64,000 nucleotides of DNA from Paracoccus sp. (in: a-proteobacteria) (GTDB taxonomy: Bacteria; Pseudomonadota; Alphaproteobacteria; Rhodobacterales; Rhodobacteraceae). Under the pieces are notes generated by a model. It did not search any database and was not told the DNA's origin. It was given only the letters and a program-made list of their open reading frames with translations. The position numbers and the translations under genes were made by a program. The stretch spans positions 124,001 to 188,000 of the forward strand of contig NZ_JAUNTJ010000001.1 in NCBI RefSeq assembly GCF_030538755.1, read 5' to 3'. Shown one piece after another: positions 18,100 to 26,437 of this stretch (position 1 is the first letter of the stretch; each line of letters starts with the position of its first letter).

Positions 18100-19474
18100 C
18101 GGCAGGCTCCGGTTGGTCTGGGCGGCAGGCGACTGGTATCAGCGAGGCAGGCACGATCATCGCAGGCGGCGCCGGAAAGCGGCGCGTGTTCTGGGGAAAG
18201 TCCAGCCGCTTGTCATCGGTCCCGGCGCGGCTGTGCCAGTCGCGCCAGCTTTCGTTATAGATCTGGCGCGGCCCCTTGGCCCCGTCGCTCTGGTGCAGGG
18301 TGCTGGCCGGGGCGTTGGTCAGGTTGTCAGCCGCATCGAGGCACAGCATGGCAAAAACATCCAGATTGCGCCATGCGGGGCCAAGCAGGCTTTGGGCGCG
18401 GGCGATCATCTCGCCATCGGCACCAAAGCGCACGCTGTCGAAATAGCCCAGCCGGTCGCGCAGCGTATCGGCATGAAACAGCGCCGAAACAAAGGCCCGC
18501 CGCCGGAACCCGTCGGGCGCATGATGCAGGCTGGCCGGGATCACATTGCCGAAATGCCCCGCCGCGCCCATGCGCAGCATCATCGCCGTGCTGGCCAGAA
18601 TCGCGCCCTCGCTGCGCAGCACGGCAGAGAGATGCCGCTCGATCCACTGCGGATGCGCCCAATCGTCGGCATCATGCCCGGTGATCCAGTCGCCGCGCGC
18701 GATCTGACAGATGGCGATGTTCTTGGACACGAACGGGCCAAGATTGCGGGCGTTGCGGATCACCCGCACACGACTGTCGGATGCCGCAATCTGCCGCAGC
18801 GCCTCGGCAGTGGCATCGGTGCTGGCATCATCGACGATCAGCAGCTCCAGATTGCGCCATGTCTGGTTCAGGATCGAGCGCGCGGCGGCGGCGATCGTAT
18901 CGGCGGCATTCCACGCCGCCATCACGACGCTGACCAGCGGCCCGCCGGTGCAGGGCGGCAGCGGATCGGTTGTCAGCCGGTCCAGCAGGCGCGCGCGCTG
19001 CGGGTCAAGCCGCAGCGGTGCAATGCCCCACGGTGCCAGATAGGCGTTCAGATGACCCAGCCACGCCTGCCGCCCGTCAGCCTTGTCGCGCAAGGCCAGA
19101 TCGGCGGCGATCAGGTGCAGCGGGCGCAGCGCCTTGTCGCCCAGATGCGTGCGGGCCATCTGCGCGGCCTGATCCAGCCCTTCGCTGGCGGCGATCCCGC
19201 GCGCGGCCACCATCACCCGCCGCCACAGATCATCGGGCGGCCCGTCGCGCAGCCAGAGGTCCAGCCCGGCACGCCGCCCCGCCATGTCCTCGGCCAGCAA
19301 CGCCCCGCGCAGCCCCGGCCCCGGATCGCGCCCCATCAGATGGCCCAGACGGGTGTAATGATCCAGCGGCGACAGCCCCGAACACGCAACATCGGGATAG
19401 CGTGCCGCATACCAGCCGGCGTCGAACAGGCCCAGACCGTCCAGATGCCGCCAAGGCTGATCGCCGCCCGCCAT
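18092..19474 (-). CDS. Family 2 glycosyltransferase (paralogue B)
   Basis: 460 residues, the same architecture as the adjacent paralogue. N-terminal WYAARYPDVACSGLSP is followed by a GT-A domain with LVSVVMAAWNAADTI, LLIVDDASTDAT and the same GHDADDWAHP box. The stretch VLNQTWRNLELLIVDDAS is identical in both proteins, while the N-terminal thirds differ a lot, so the copies probably add different sugars. It begins 9 bases after the nucleotide-sugar dehydrogenase stop, within one operon. Confidence 0.85.
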   Translation of the reverse strand: MAGGDQPWRHLDGLGLFDAGWYAARYPDVACSGLSPLDHYTRLGHLMGRDPGPGLRGALLAEDMAGRRAGLDLWLRDGPPDDLWRRVMVAARGIAASEGLDQAAQMARTHLGDKALRPLHLIAADLALRDKADGRQAWLGHLNAYLAPWGIAPLRLDPQRARLLDRLTTDPLPPCTGGPLVSVVMAAWNAADTIAAAARSILNQTWRNLELLIVDDASTDATAEALRQIAASDSRVRVIRNARNLGPFVSKNIAICQIARGDWITGHDADDWAHPQWIERHLSAVLRSEGAILASTAMMLRMGAAGHFGNVIPASLHHAPDGFRRRAFVSALFHADTLRDRLGYFDSVRFGADGEMIARAQSLLGPAWRNLDVFAMLCLDAADNLTNAPASTLHQSDGAKGPRQIYNESWRDWHSRAGTDDKRLDFPQNTRRFPAPPAMIVPASLIPVACRPDQPEPADA

Positions 19475-19483
19475 GATCCGGCC

Positions 19484-20746
19484 TTACAGCCGCAGATCCG
19501 ACTGATCGGTCGGAAAGGCCGCCTTCATGTCAAAGAAAACCCCGCCGGGGCGCAGGTAATCGCGCAGCGGCTCTGGCCCGTCAGACACAAAGTCATCATG
19601 CGCAACCGCCAGAATGATGGCATCGTAAACGCCCCGCTGCGGCTGGGTCAGGGTGACGCCATATTCATGCGCCAGCTCGTCCGGGTCGGCCTCGGGGTCG
19701 GTCAGATCGACCTCCAGCCCCCAGTCGCGCAGCGCGGCGGTCAGATCGACAACCTTGGTGTTGCGAATGTCGGGGCAGTTTTCCTTGAAGGTCGCGCCCA
19801 GAACCAGCACGCGCGCGCCGCGGATCTGCATGTCCTTGCCGATCATCGCCTGCACCAGCCGCCGCGCCACCTCGCGCGGCATACCGTTGTTGATCTCGCG
19901 CGCGATGCGGATGATGTCGGGAATATGGCCGGCCTTTTCGGCCCGGTGCAGCAGGTAATACGGGTCAACCCCGATGCAATGCCCGCCGACCAGACCGGGC
20001 TTGAGCCGCATGAAGTTCCACTTGGTCGCCGCCGCGTCGATCACCTCGGACGTGTCGATGCCAAGGCGGGCAAAGACCATCGCCAGTTCGTTAATCAAGG
20101 CGATGTTCACGTCACGCTGAGTATTCTCGATCACCTTGGCCGCCTCGGCCACGCGGATCGAACTGGCCTTGAAGGTGCCCGCGGTGATGATCGTGCGATA
20201 CAAACCATCGACGAAATCTGCCACCGCCGGGGTAGACCCGGACGTGACCTTGACGATCATCGGCAAAGGCCGCGCCTTGTCACCGGGGTTGATCCGCTCG
20301 GGGCTGTAACCGACGTGGAAGTCCTCGTTAAAGCGCAGCCCTGAAACCCGCTCCAGCACCGGAACGCAATCTTCTTCGGTGGCGCCGGGATAGACGGTGG
20401 ATTCAAAGATCACCACATCGCCCTTGCCCAACACCTGCCCCACCGTTTCCGAGGCGCGGATCAGCGGCGTCAGATCGGGGCGGTGATTGCCGTCAATCGG
20501 GGTCGGCACGGCGATGATATACACCGAACAACCGCGAATGTCATCAATTGCACTGGCAAAACGCAGATGCGGCGACTGGCTTAAATCATCCACCTCGCCG
20601 GTGCGGTCGCTGCCGGCCCGCAACTCGGCCACCCGCGTTTCCGAGATGTCAAAGCCGATGGTGTCGAAATGTTTCCCGAATTCCACAGCCAGCGGCAACC
20701 CCACATAGCCCAATCCGATAACGGCAATGCGCGGCGCATCATTCAT
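19484..20746 (-). CDS. Nucleotide-sugar dehydrogenase (TviB/WbpO type)
   Basis: 420 residues. It oxidises C6 of a UDP-hexose(amine) to the uronic acid using NAD. IAVIGLGYVGLPLAVEFG is the NAD fold. STVYPGATEE, the central helix region (EAAKVIENTQRDVNIALINE), and GGHCIGVDPYYL with the catalytic Cys follow. The subgroup marks (ESTVYPGATEEDCVPVLE) resemble the UDP-GlcNAc/GalNAc dehydrogenases TviB and WbpO more than plain UDP-glucose dehydrogenase. I start at the ATG at 20746 with GAGGG upstream. It is first in the reverse-strand polysaccharide operon, which implies an acidic sugar in the product. Confidence 0.88.
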   Translation of the reverse strand: MNDAPRIAVIGLGYVGLPLAVEFGKHFDTIGFDISETRVAELRAGSDRTGEVDDLSQSPHLRFASAIDDIRGCSVYIIAVPTPIDGNHRPDLTPLIRASETVGQVLGKGDVVIFESTVYPGATEEDCVPVLERVSGLRFNEDFHVGYSPERINPGDKARPLPMIVKVTSGSTPAVADFVDGLYRTIITAGTFKASSIRVAEAAKVIENTQRDVNIALINELAMVFARLGIDTSEVIDAAATKWNFMRLKPGLVGGHCIGVDPYYLLHRAEKAGHIPDIIRIAREINNGMPREVARRLVQAMIGKDMQIRGARVLVLGATFKENCPDIRNTKVVDLTAALRDWGLEVDLTDPEADPDELAHEYGVTLTQPQRGVYDAIILAVAHDDFVSDGPEPLRDYLRPGGVFFDMKAAFPTDQSDLRL

Positions 20747-20847
20747 CTTGATTACCCTCGTTTGATGGCGATGCGATACAGTTAAACCCTTGGTGGTGCA
20801 AGCCGCCCGCGCCCCTCCTCTGCGCGATGTGCAAAAGCCACGCGCCT

Positions 20848-20894
20848 CATCTTTGGTCCCCAAATATCCCGGGGGTGCGGGGGCTGGCCCCCGC
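20848..20894 (-). repeat. Dispersed repeat family A, copy 2
   Basis: Reverse orientation: CATCTTTGGT, AAATATCC, then hairpin GCGGGGGC-TG-GCCCCCGC (20877-20894). It lies between the end of dinB and the start of the sugar dehydrogenase gene. Confidence 0.85.
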
Positions 20895-20910
20895 TTGCCG
20901 GGCGCAGGCG

Positions 20911-22020
20911 TCAGTCGAACAAACCCAGTTGCCCGTCCGGCGCTGCCGCCTCTGGCTGGTCAAAGCCCGACAGTGTGACCCCCAGCAGCCGCAGCCCCTG
21001 TTGCCCCGGCAAGGCGGCGTGGATCAGCTCGCCGGTGATCTGCTGCATCTCGTCGGCGCTGGCGATCGGGCGGGGCAGGCTGCGGGCGCGGGTGATCTGG
21101 TGGAAATCGGCGAACCTGATCTTGACCGTCAGGGTGCGGGCGTTCAGCCCGGCGCGGGCGGCCTGACCCCAGACCTTTTGCACGATGGGCGACAGCGCGG
21201 CCAACGCCGCCTCGCTGCCGTGAATATCCTCGGCAAAGGTGGTTTCCGACCCCAGCGATTTGCGGATGCGGTCGGGGCGCACCTGCCGGTGATCCACCCC
21301 GCGCGCGATGTCGTGGTAATAGCGGCCCGCCTTGCCGAAATGTGCGGTCAGAAAGGCGGCATCCTGCGCGCGCAGATCGGCGCCGGTGCGGATGCCCAGC
21401 CGTTCCATTTTCGCGACCGTCGCCGGGCCGATGCCGTGGAACCGCCCGACCGGCAGGCCCAGAACGAACTCTGGCCCCTCGGCGGGGGTGATGACGCACA
21501 GCCCGTCGGGCTTGTTGCGGTCTGACGCCAGCTTGGCCAGAAACTTGTTATAGCTGACCCCGGCACTGGCGGTCAGGCTGGTTTCGGCGCGGATCAGGGC
21601 GCGGATCTCGCGCGCGATTGCGGTGGCGCTGCCGCCGGGGGGCAGGTGATCGGTCACGTCCAGATAGGCTTCGTCCAGCGACAGCGGCTCGATCAGCGGG
21701 GTAAAGCGGGCAAAGATCGCGCGGATCTGCTGGCTGACGGCGCGGTAAACCTCGAACCGGGGGCGCACAAAGATCAGTTGCGGGCAGCGCCGCCGCGCCG
21801 TGACCGAGGGCATGGCCGAACGCACGCCAAAGGTCCGCGCCTCATAGCTGGCGGCGGCCACCACCCCGCGCCGGGCAGAACCGCCCACCGCGACCGGCTG
21901 CCCGCGCAGGTCGGGGTTGTCGCGCTGTTCGACCGAGGCATAGAACGCATCCATGTCGATATGGATGATCTTGCGGATGCGATCCGCAGGGGCGGCCGGA
22001 TTGTCCGGCCCCGCGCTCAT
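20911..22020 (-). CDS. dinB: DNA polymerase IV (Y-family)
   Basis: Error-prone translesion polymerase. 369 residues from the ATG at 22020; the long open frame upstream of it belongs to the ygfZ region in another frame. IIHIDMDAFYASVEQRD holds the first catalytic Asp pair, SLDEAYLDVT the second Asp-Glu, and GVSYNKFLAKLASD with the helix-hairpin-helix GIGPATVAKME follow. The C-terminus ends in DGQLGLFD, which looks like a beta-clamp binding peptide (Q-L-x-LF). It overlaps ygfZ by 4 bases (ATGA). No LexA-type box was found by eye in front, as expected for an internal operon gene. Confidence 0.95.
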   Translation of the reverse strand: MSAGPDNPAAPADRIRKIIHIDMDAFYASVEQRDNPDLRGQPVAVGGSARRGVVAAASYEARTFGVRSAMPSVTARRRCPQLIFVRPRFEVYRAVSQQIRAIFARFTPLIEPLSLDEAYLDVTDHLPPGGSATAIAREIRALIRAETSLTASAGVSYNKFLAKLASDRNKPDGLCVITPAEGPEFVLGLPVGRFHGIGPATVAKMERLGIRTGADLRAQDAAFLTAHFGKAGRYYHDIARGVDHRQVRPDRIRKSLGSETTFAEDIHGSEAALAALSPIVQKVWGQAARAGLNARTLTVKIRFADFHQITRARSLPRPIASADEMQQITGELIHAALPGQQGLRLLGVTLSGFDQPEAAAPDGQLGLFD

Positions 22021-22742
22021 GCGGCGGCGTAGATGCGCGCGTTGCCCGCCGACATCGAGGTGCCCATCTTGTCCAGCCGCATCAGGGCCATGGCGCGGGT
22101 GCCGCTTTGGGTGAACAGGGTGCCGATCTCGCGCCCGTCGCGCATCACCGGGGTGCCGACCGGGGCCGCGCCGTCGATGCGCACCGGCACCAGACCCCGG
22201 CGCAGTTCGGTCTTGTGCTTCATCCGGGCCGTGACCTCTTGCCCGACGTAACAGCCCTTGCGGAAATCGACGCCGTGCAGCCGCTCGAACCCGACTTCCA
22301 GGATATAGGTTTCGTTCGGGATCAGTTCGACCAGCGTTTCGGGGATGCAATGCGCCACGCGCAGCGCGTCCCAATTGGTGCCGTCGCTGCCGCTGCTGCC
22401 ATATTTGCGCCAGCCCATGGCATAGTGCCGCGGGTCCGGGATCGCACCTTCAGGAGTATGGCCGCTGCCGATGCCAACGGTCATGTCGGTCATGGCGATC
22501 TCGACGTTGCTGCGCAGCCGATACATGGTCAGCCGCCGCACCAGATCACTGGCCAGCCGTGCATCAATGTCGATCAGCAGGCTGTCGTCACCATCGGGGA
22601 TAATCAGGAAATCGGCCAGATATTTGCCCTGCGGCGACAGCAGCGCGGCCCAGCAGGGCGTATGGCGCACATCGTTCGTGACCAGACCTTGCAAGAACGT
22701 CTCGCGGTCGGGGCCTGATACCCGGATGATCTTGCGTGACAT
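22017..22742 (-). CDS. ygfZ: Folate-binding YgfZ/GcvT-like Fe-S maturation protein
   Basis: 241 residues. The family helps maintain certain iron-sulfur enzymes, using a folate-binding GcvT-like fold. The signature KGCYVGQEVTARM is present near residue 175, and GRETFLQGLVTND-like sequence (PDRETFLQGLVTND) at the N-terminus. Start at 22742. It begins one base after the ABC transporter stop and overlaps dinB by 4, so the three genes form one transcription unit. Confidence 0.92.
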   Translation of the reverse strand: MSRKIIRVSGPDRETFLQGLVTNDVRHTPCWAALLSPQGKYLADFLIIPDGDDSLLIDIDARLASDLVRRLTMYRLRSNVEIAMTDMTVGIGSGHTPEGAIPDPRHYAMGWRKYGSSGSDGTNWDALRVAHCIPETLVELIPNETYILEVGFERLHGVDFRKGCYVGQEVTARMKHKTELRRGLVPVRIDGAAPVGTPVMRDGREIGTLFTQSGTRAMALMRLDKMGTSMSAGNARIYAAA

Positions 22743-22743
22743 G

Positions 22744-24486
22744 TTACTCTTCTCCAAACTGAAGGGCGACCAAACGGGCATAGGCCCCGCCCTGTGCCAT
22801 CAATTCGTCATGGTTGCCCTGTTCTGCAACCTGACCATTGGCAATAACGATGATTTTGTCGGCTTTTCGGATCGTGGACAAGCGGTGTGCGATCACCAGA
22901 GTGGTGCGACCTTGCGCCAATTCGTCCAGCGCCTGCTGCACCAACCGCTCGCTGGCGGTGTCCAGCGCGCTGGTCGCCTCGTCCAGCAGCAAAATGGGGG
23001 CGTTGCGCAGCACGGCGCGGGCGATGGCGATGCGCTGACGCTGCCCCCCCGACAGGTTCGAGCCGCGCGGCCCCGCCGGGCTGTCCAGCCCCTGCGGCAA
23101 AAGATCGGTGAATTCCGCCACATGCGCGGCCCGCACTGCCTGATCCAGTTCCGCCGGGCCGGCATCGGGGCGGCCCATCAGGATATTTTCACGCAAGGAT
23201 TCGTCGAACAGCGCCGGTTCCTGTGCCACGGTGGAAAACTGATCGCGCAGCGTGCCCAGATCGAGATCGCGCACCGGCACGCCCCCCAGCGTCACCTGCC
23301 CGCGTTCGGGGTCGATCATCCGCGTGACCAGATTGAACACGGTGGATTTGCCCGCCCCCGAGGGGCCGACCAGCGCGGTGGTCTGCCCGGCCTCGGCGGT
23401 GAATGTCAGCCCGCGCAGCACCGGGTTGCCCTCATAGGACAGCCAGACGTCATCCAGCCGCAGCGTGGTATCGGCGGGCGCTTCGCGGCGCGGGCCGGAA
23501 TGGACGGTCGGTTTGGTGTCGAACACCTGATAGATCCGTTCCAGCGAGGCGGCGGCGATCTGCCAGCTGCCCGCCAGCATCCCCAGCCGCCGCAGCGGCT
23601 GAAAGGCCAGCGACAGGGCGGTGAAAAAGGCCATGAACTCGCCCACGGTGCGTTCGCCGCGCGTCACCTCGGCCCCGCCAAGCGCCAGCACGCCGACAAA
23701 GCCAAGCCCGGTCACGATGTCGATCATCGCCGGGATGGTGGCGCCGGTGGCGGACATCTTGATTTCATAGCGGCGGATACGATTGACGATGGCGGCATAG
23801 CGGCTGGTCTGTTCGGCCTCCATCCGGTTCAGGCGGATGGTGCGGATGCCGTGCATCACCTCGTCCAGACGGGTGGCGCGGGCGCTGGCCTGCGCGCGGC
23901 TGTCGCGCATCTTGCGGCGGATATAACGCTGCACCAGAACGGTGGGCAGGATCAGCAGCGGTGCGCCCACCAGCGCCGCCAGCGTCCACCACGGGTCAAT
24001 GGCGATGGCCACCCCGAACAGCGACAGCAGCGCCACCACATCGCGCCCGGCCCCGGTTATCAGCGTGGACCAGATGCCCTGCACCGCGATGGTGTCGCCC
24101 TGCACCCGTTCGATCACCGCGCCGGGCGGGTTTTCCTGAAAGAAGCGTTGGTCCAGCGTCAGGATATGGCGCAGAAGGTCGGTCTGCATCCGTGTGGACA
24201 CCATCATCGACACCCGCGTTATCAGCGATTTGTTGATGACAAGGGTCACGGCGCGGATCACGAACAGGCTGAAGATGATGCCGCCGACCCACCAGATCGC
24301 CGCGGTATCGCCGCCCACGAACACCCGGTCGAACAGCGGTTGCAGCATCCATGACAGGACGGCCAGCGTTGATCCTTCGATCGTCATGAAGATGAATGCC
24401 ACCGCCATGATCGGCCAGTGGCTGTGCAGGTAATCGCGCCACATGCGGCGGAACAGGTTCTGGCGCGGGGTCTGGTTCTGGCTCAT
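22744..24486 (-). CDS. MsbA-like ABC exporter (fused permease-ATPase)
   Basis: 580 residues, a half-transporter. The N-terminal 320 residues carry about six membrane helices (first around residues 20-45). The ATPase domain has GPSGAGKSTVFNLV (Walker A), [14 protein letters not shown] (signature) and ILLLDEATSALD (Walker B). The layout is that of MsbA-type lipid or glycolipid flippases of the inner membrane. It leads an operon with ygfZ and dinB. The substrate is not determined by sequence; lipid A core or a lipid-linked glycan are both possible given the nearby polysaccharide genes. Confidence 0.88.
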   Translation of the reverse strand: MSQNQTPRQNLFRRMWRDYLHSHWPIMAVAFIFMTIEGSTLAVLSWMLQPLFDRVFVGGDTAAIWWVGGIIFSLFVIRAVTLVINKSLITRVSMMVSTRMQTDLLRHILTLDQRFFQENPPGAVIERVQGDTIAVQGIWSTLITGAGRDVVALLSLFGVAIAIDPWWTLAALVGAPLLILPTVLVQRYIRRKMRDSRAQASARATRLDEVMHGIRTIRLNRMEAEQTSRYAAIVNRIRRYEIKMSATGATIPAMIDIVTGLGFVGVLALGGAEVTRGERTVGEFMAFFTALSLAFQPLRRLGMLAGSWQIAAASLERIYQVFDTKPTVHSGPRREAPADTTLRLDDVWLSYEGNPVLRGLTFTAEAGQTTALVGPSGAGKSTVFNLVTRMIDPERGQVTLGGVPVRDLDLGTLRDQFSTVAQEPALFDESLRENILMGRPDAGPAELDQAVRAAHVAEFTDLLPQGLDSPAGPRGSNLSGGQRQRIAIARAVLRNAPILLLDEATSALDTASERLVQQALDELAQGRTTLVIAHRLSTIRKADKIIVIANGQVAEQGNHDELMAQGGAYARLVALQFGEE

Positions 24487-24540
24487 GCTGCTGTCCTTGC
24501 CCGAAAAATTGCCAGCCTTGCAAGGGGTGGCAAGGGCAGG

Positions 24541-24575
24541 AGCCTCCGGCGGGGATATTTATCGGACCAAAGATG
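24541..24575 (+). repeat. Dispersed repeat family A, copy 3 (short-hairpin subtype)
   Basis: AGCCTCCGGC, GGGGATATTT and GGACCAAAGATG. The large GGGGGC hairpin is replaced by a GGAGCCTCCGG-type palindrome, shared with the copy at 40676. It lies between two divergent genes. Confidence 0.75.
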
Positions 24576-24636
24576 CCCGCGTCTTGACCTTGGATTGCGG
24601 CAGCGGGATGACGGGGCGTATTGTCAGGAGACCGCC

Positions 24637-25803
24637 ATGACCCTTGCCGGAAGCCGCCCCGTTGTTGCCATCCCCGGACCCTCGCCCGTGCCGGATCGGG
24701 TGTTGCGCGCGATGCACCGGGTCTCGCCCGATATTTACGGCGAGGATCTGGCGGCGGCGAATGCGGCGCTGATGGACGGGCTGCGCTGGCTGGCAGGGAC
24801 CAGCGGCGCGGTGGCGGCCTTTATCGGCAATGGTCATGCCGCGTGGGAGGCGGCCTCGGCCAATTTGTTGTCGCCCGGCGATGCGGTTCTGGTGCTGGTG
24901 TCGGGCCGCTTTGGCGAGGGTTGGGCCGGGTTGCTGCGCGCGCAGGGGATTGCGGTCGAGGTGATGGATTTTGGTGCCGATGCGCCCGAGCCGTCGCGTC
25001 TGGCGGCGCGTTTGGCGGCTGACCGGGCGCGTGCGATCCGGGCGGTTTGCGTCTGTCAGATCGACACCGCCAGTTCGGTGCAGGCCGATATTGCGGCGCT
25101 GCGGCAGGCCATGGGCGATCATCCGGCGCTGTTGATGGTGGATGCCATTGCGTCTTTGGGCTGTGCGCCGATGCGGATGGATGACTGGGGTGTGGATGTG
25201 TTGCTGGCCGCCAGTCAAAAGGGGCTGATGTGCCCGCCCGGCTGTTGTTTCCTGTGGTTGTCGGGCCGTGCGGCGGCGATGCCTGCGACGGCGCTGACCT
25301 CGCCCTGGTGGGATATGCGCCCGCGTCTGGGGGCCGATCAGCTGTGGCAGTTCTGGGGCGGCACTCCGCCGGTGCAGCATATCTTTGGCCTGACCGAAGC
25401 CCTTGCGATCATGCGCGAGGAAGGGCTGGAGCAGGTCTGGGCGCGGCACCGGGCCTTGGCCGATTGCGTGGCGGCGGCCTTTGACTGCTGGTCGGCGGGC
25501 GGCGATATGGCGCTGAGCGTGGCCCGGCCCGAGGCGCGGGCGGCCTCGGTTACGGCGGTGCGGCTGGCGGGGGCGGATGCGCTGCGTGGCTGGCTGGAGG
25601 CGCGGGCCGGGCTGACGCTGGGCATCGGTCTGGGCGCGGCTGATCCGGCGCATGCGCTGCGGGTGGCGCATATGGGCGATGCCGGGGCGGTGCAGATGCT
25701 GGGCGTTCTGGGCGCGATGCAGGCCGGGATGGCCGCGCTGGGGATCGCGCATGGGCCGGGGGCACTGGATGCGGCGGCGGCGGTGGTTGCGCGCCGTGCG
25801 TGA
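24637..25803 (+). CDS. Class V aminotransferase (alanine/serine-glyoxylate type)
   Basis: 388 residues from the ATG at 24637 with CAGGAG upstream. It is PLP-dependent: VDAIASLGCAPM holds the cofactor Asp and ASQKGLMCPPG the Schiff-base Lys. N-terminal PGPSPVPDRVLRAM is typical of alanine- or serine-glyoxylate aminotransferases. Length and motifs fit a complete, active enzyme. It is flanked by unrelated genes, so context gives no substrate. It converges with rsmD. Confidence 0.88.
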   Translation: MTLAGSRPVVAIPGPSPVPDRVLRAMHRVSPDIYGEDLAAANAALMDGLRWLAGTSGAVAAFIGNGHAAWEAASANLLSPGDAVLVLVSGRFGEGWAGLLRAQGIAVEVMDFGADAPEPSRLAARLAADRARAIRAVCVCQIDTASSVQADIAALRQAMGDHPALLMVDAIASLGCAPMRMDDWGVDVLLAASQKGLMCPPGCCFLWLSGRAAAMPATALTSPWWDMRPRLGADQLWQFWGGTPPVQHIFGLTEALAIMREEGLEQVWARHRALADCVAAAFDCWSAGGDMALSVARPEARAASVTAVRLAGADALRGWLEARAGLTLGIGLGAADPAHALRVAHMGDAGAVQMLGVLGAMQAGMAALGIAHGPGALDAAAAVVARRA

Positions 25804-25817
25804 GGTGGAGTGGCTGT

Positions 25818-26390
25818 CTAGGGGTCGGTTCCCGGCATCGTCAGCAGCGTGACCAGCGTATCGCCATAGCGGCGCTGGTCCAGTTGCCGCAGCGGCGCGG
25901 GCGGGGCAGGGGGGCGGCTTTCTTCCCAGACCACGGTTGCGCCGGGGGCGATCCAGCCGCCGTCCAGTGCCGATTGCAGCGCGGCTTCGCCCAGGGATTT
26001 GCCATAGGGCGGGTCGAGGAAGATCAGGTCATAGGCTGCGCCCCGGTTCGGGCCAAGCCGGGTGGCGTCGCGCCGCCACAGGTCGGTGCTGCCCATGGCG
26101 CGGGCGCGTTCGATATTGGCGCGGATCAGGGCGCGGCCCGTGGCGCCGTCCTCGACAAAGGCTATGCGGGCGGCGCCGCGCGACAGCGCCTCTAGCCCCA
26201 GGGCACCGGTGCCTGCGAACAGGTCCAGCACGCACGCGCCCGGCACCGGGTCGGGGCGGGGGCTGTTGGTCAGCAGGTTGAAGATCGCCTCGCGCACGCG
26301 GTCGGTGGTGGGGCGCAGATGTGCGCCCGCATCGCCCGCGCCGACCTCGGCCAGTTTCAGGCCGCGCAGATTGCCGCCGACGATTCTCAT
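25818..26390 (-). CDS. rsmD: 16S rRNA (guanine-966-N2)-methyltransferase
   Basis: 190 residues from the ATG at 26390. MRIVGGNLRG is the standard RsmD N-terminus. RPTTDRVREAIFNLL, VLDLFAGTGALGLEALSRGA (SAM motif) and the catalytic LDPPYGK (in place of NPPY) follow. The open frame continues upstream into a dispersed repeat but that peptide is not part of the family. It lies 47 bases downstream of the flavoprotein gene on the same strand. Confidence 0.95.
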   Translation of the reverse strand: MRIVGGNLRGLKLAEVGAGDAGAHLRPTTDRVREAIFNLLTNSPRPDPVPGACVLDLFAGTGALGLEALSRGAARIAFVEDGATGRALIRANIERARAMGSTDLWRRDATRLGPNRGAAYDLIFLDPPYGKSLGEAALQSALDGGWIAPGATVVWEESRPPAPPAPLRQLDQRRYGDTLVTLLTMPGTDP

Positions 26391-26400
26391 GCTGAGGGTT

Positions 26401-26437
26401 GCGCCCAAAGGGGCGTATTTGGGCAAACAGGAAGCAT
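26401..26437 (+). repeat. Dispersed repeat family B, copy 1
   Basis: Contains GGCGTATTTGGGCAAACAG and GAAGCAT. It fills the gap between rsmD and the flavoprotein gene, ending on the flavoprotein stop codon. Other copies are at 30699, 32181 and 46358. Confidence 0.8.
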
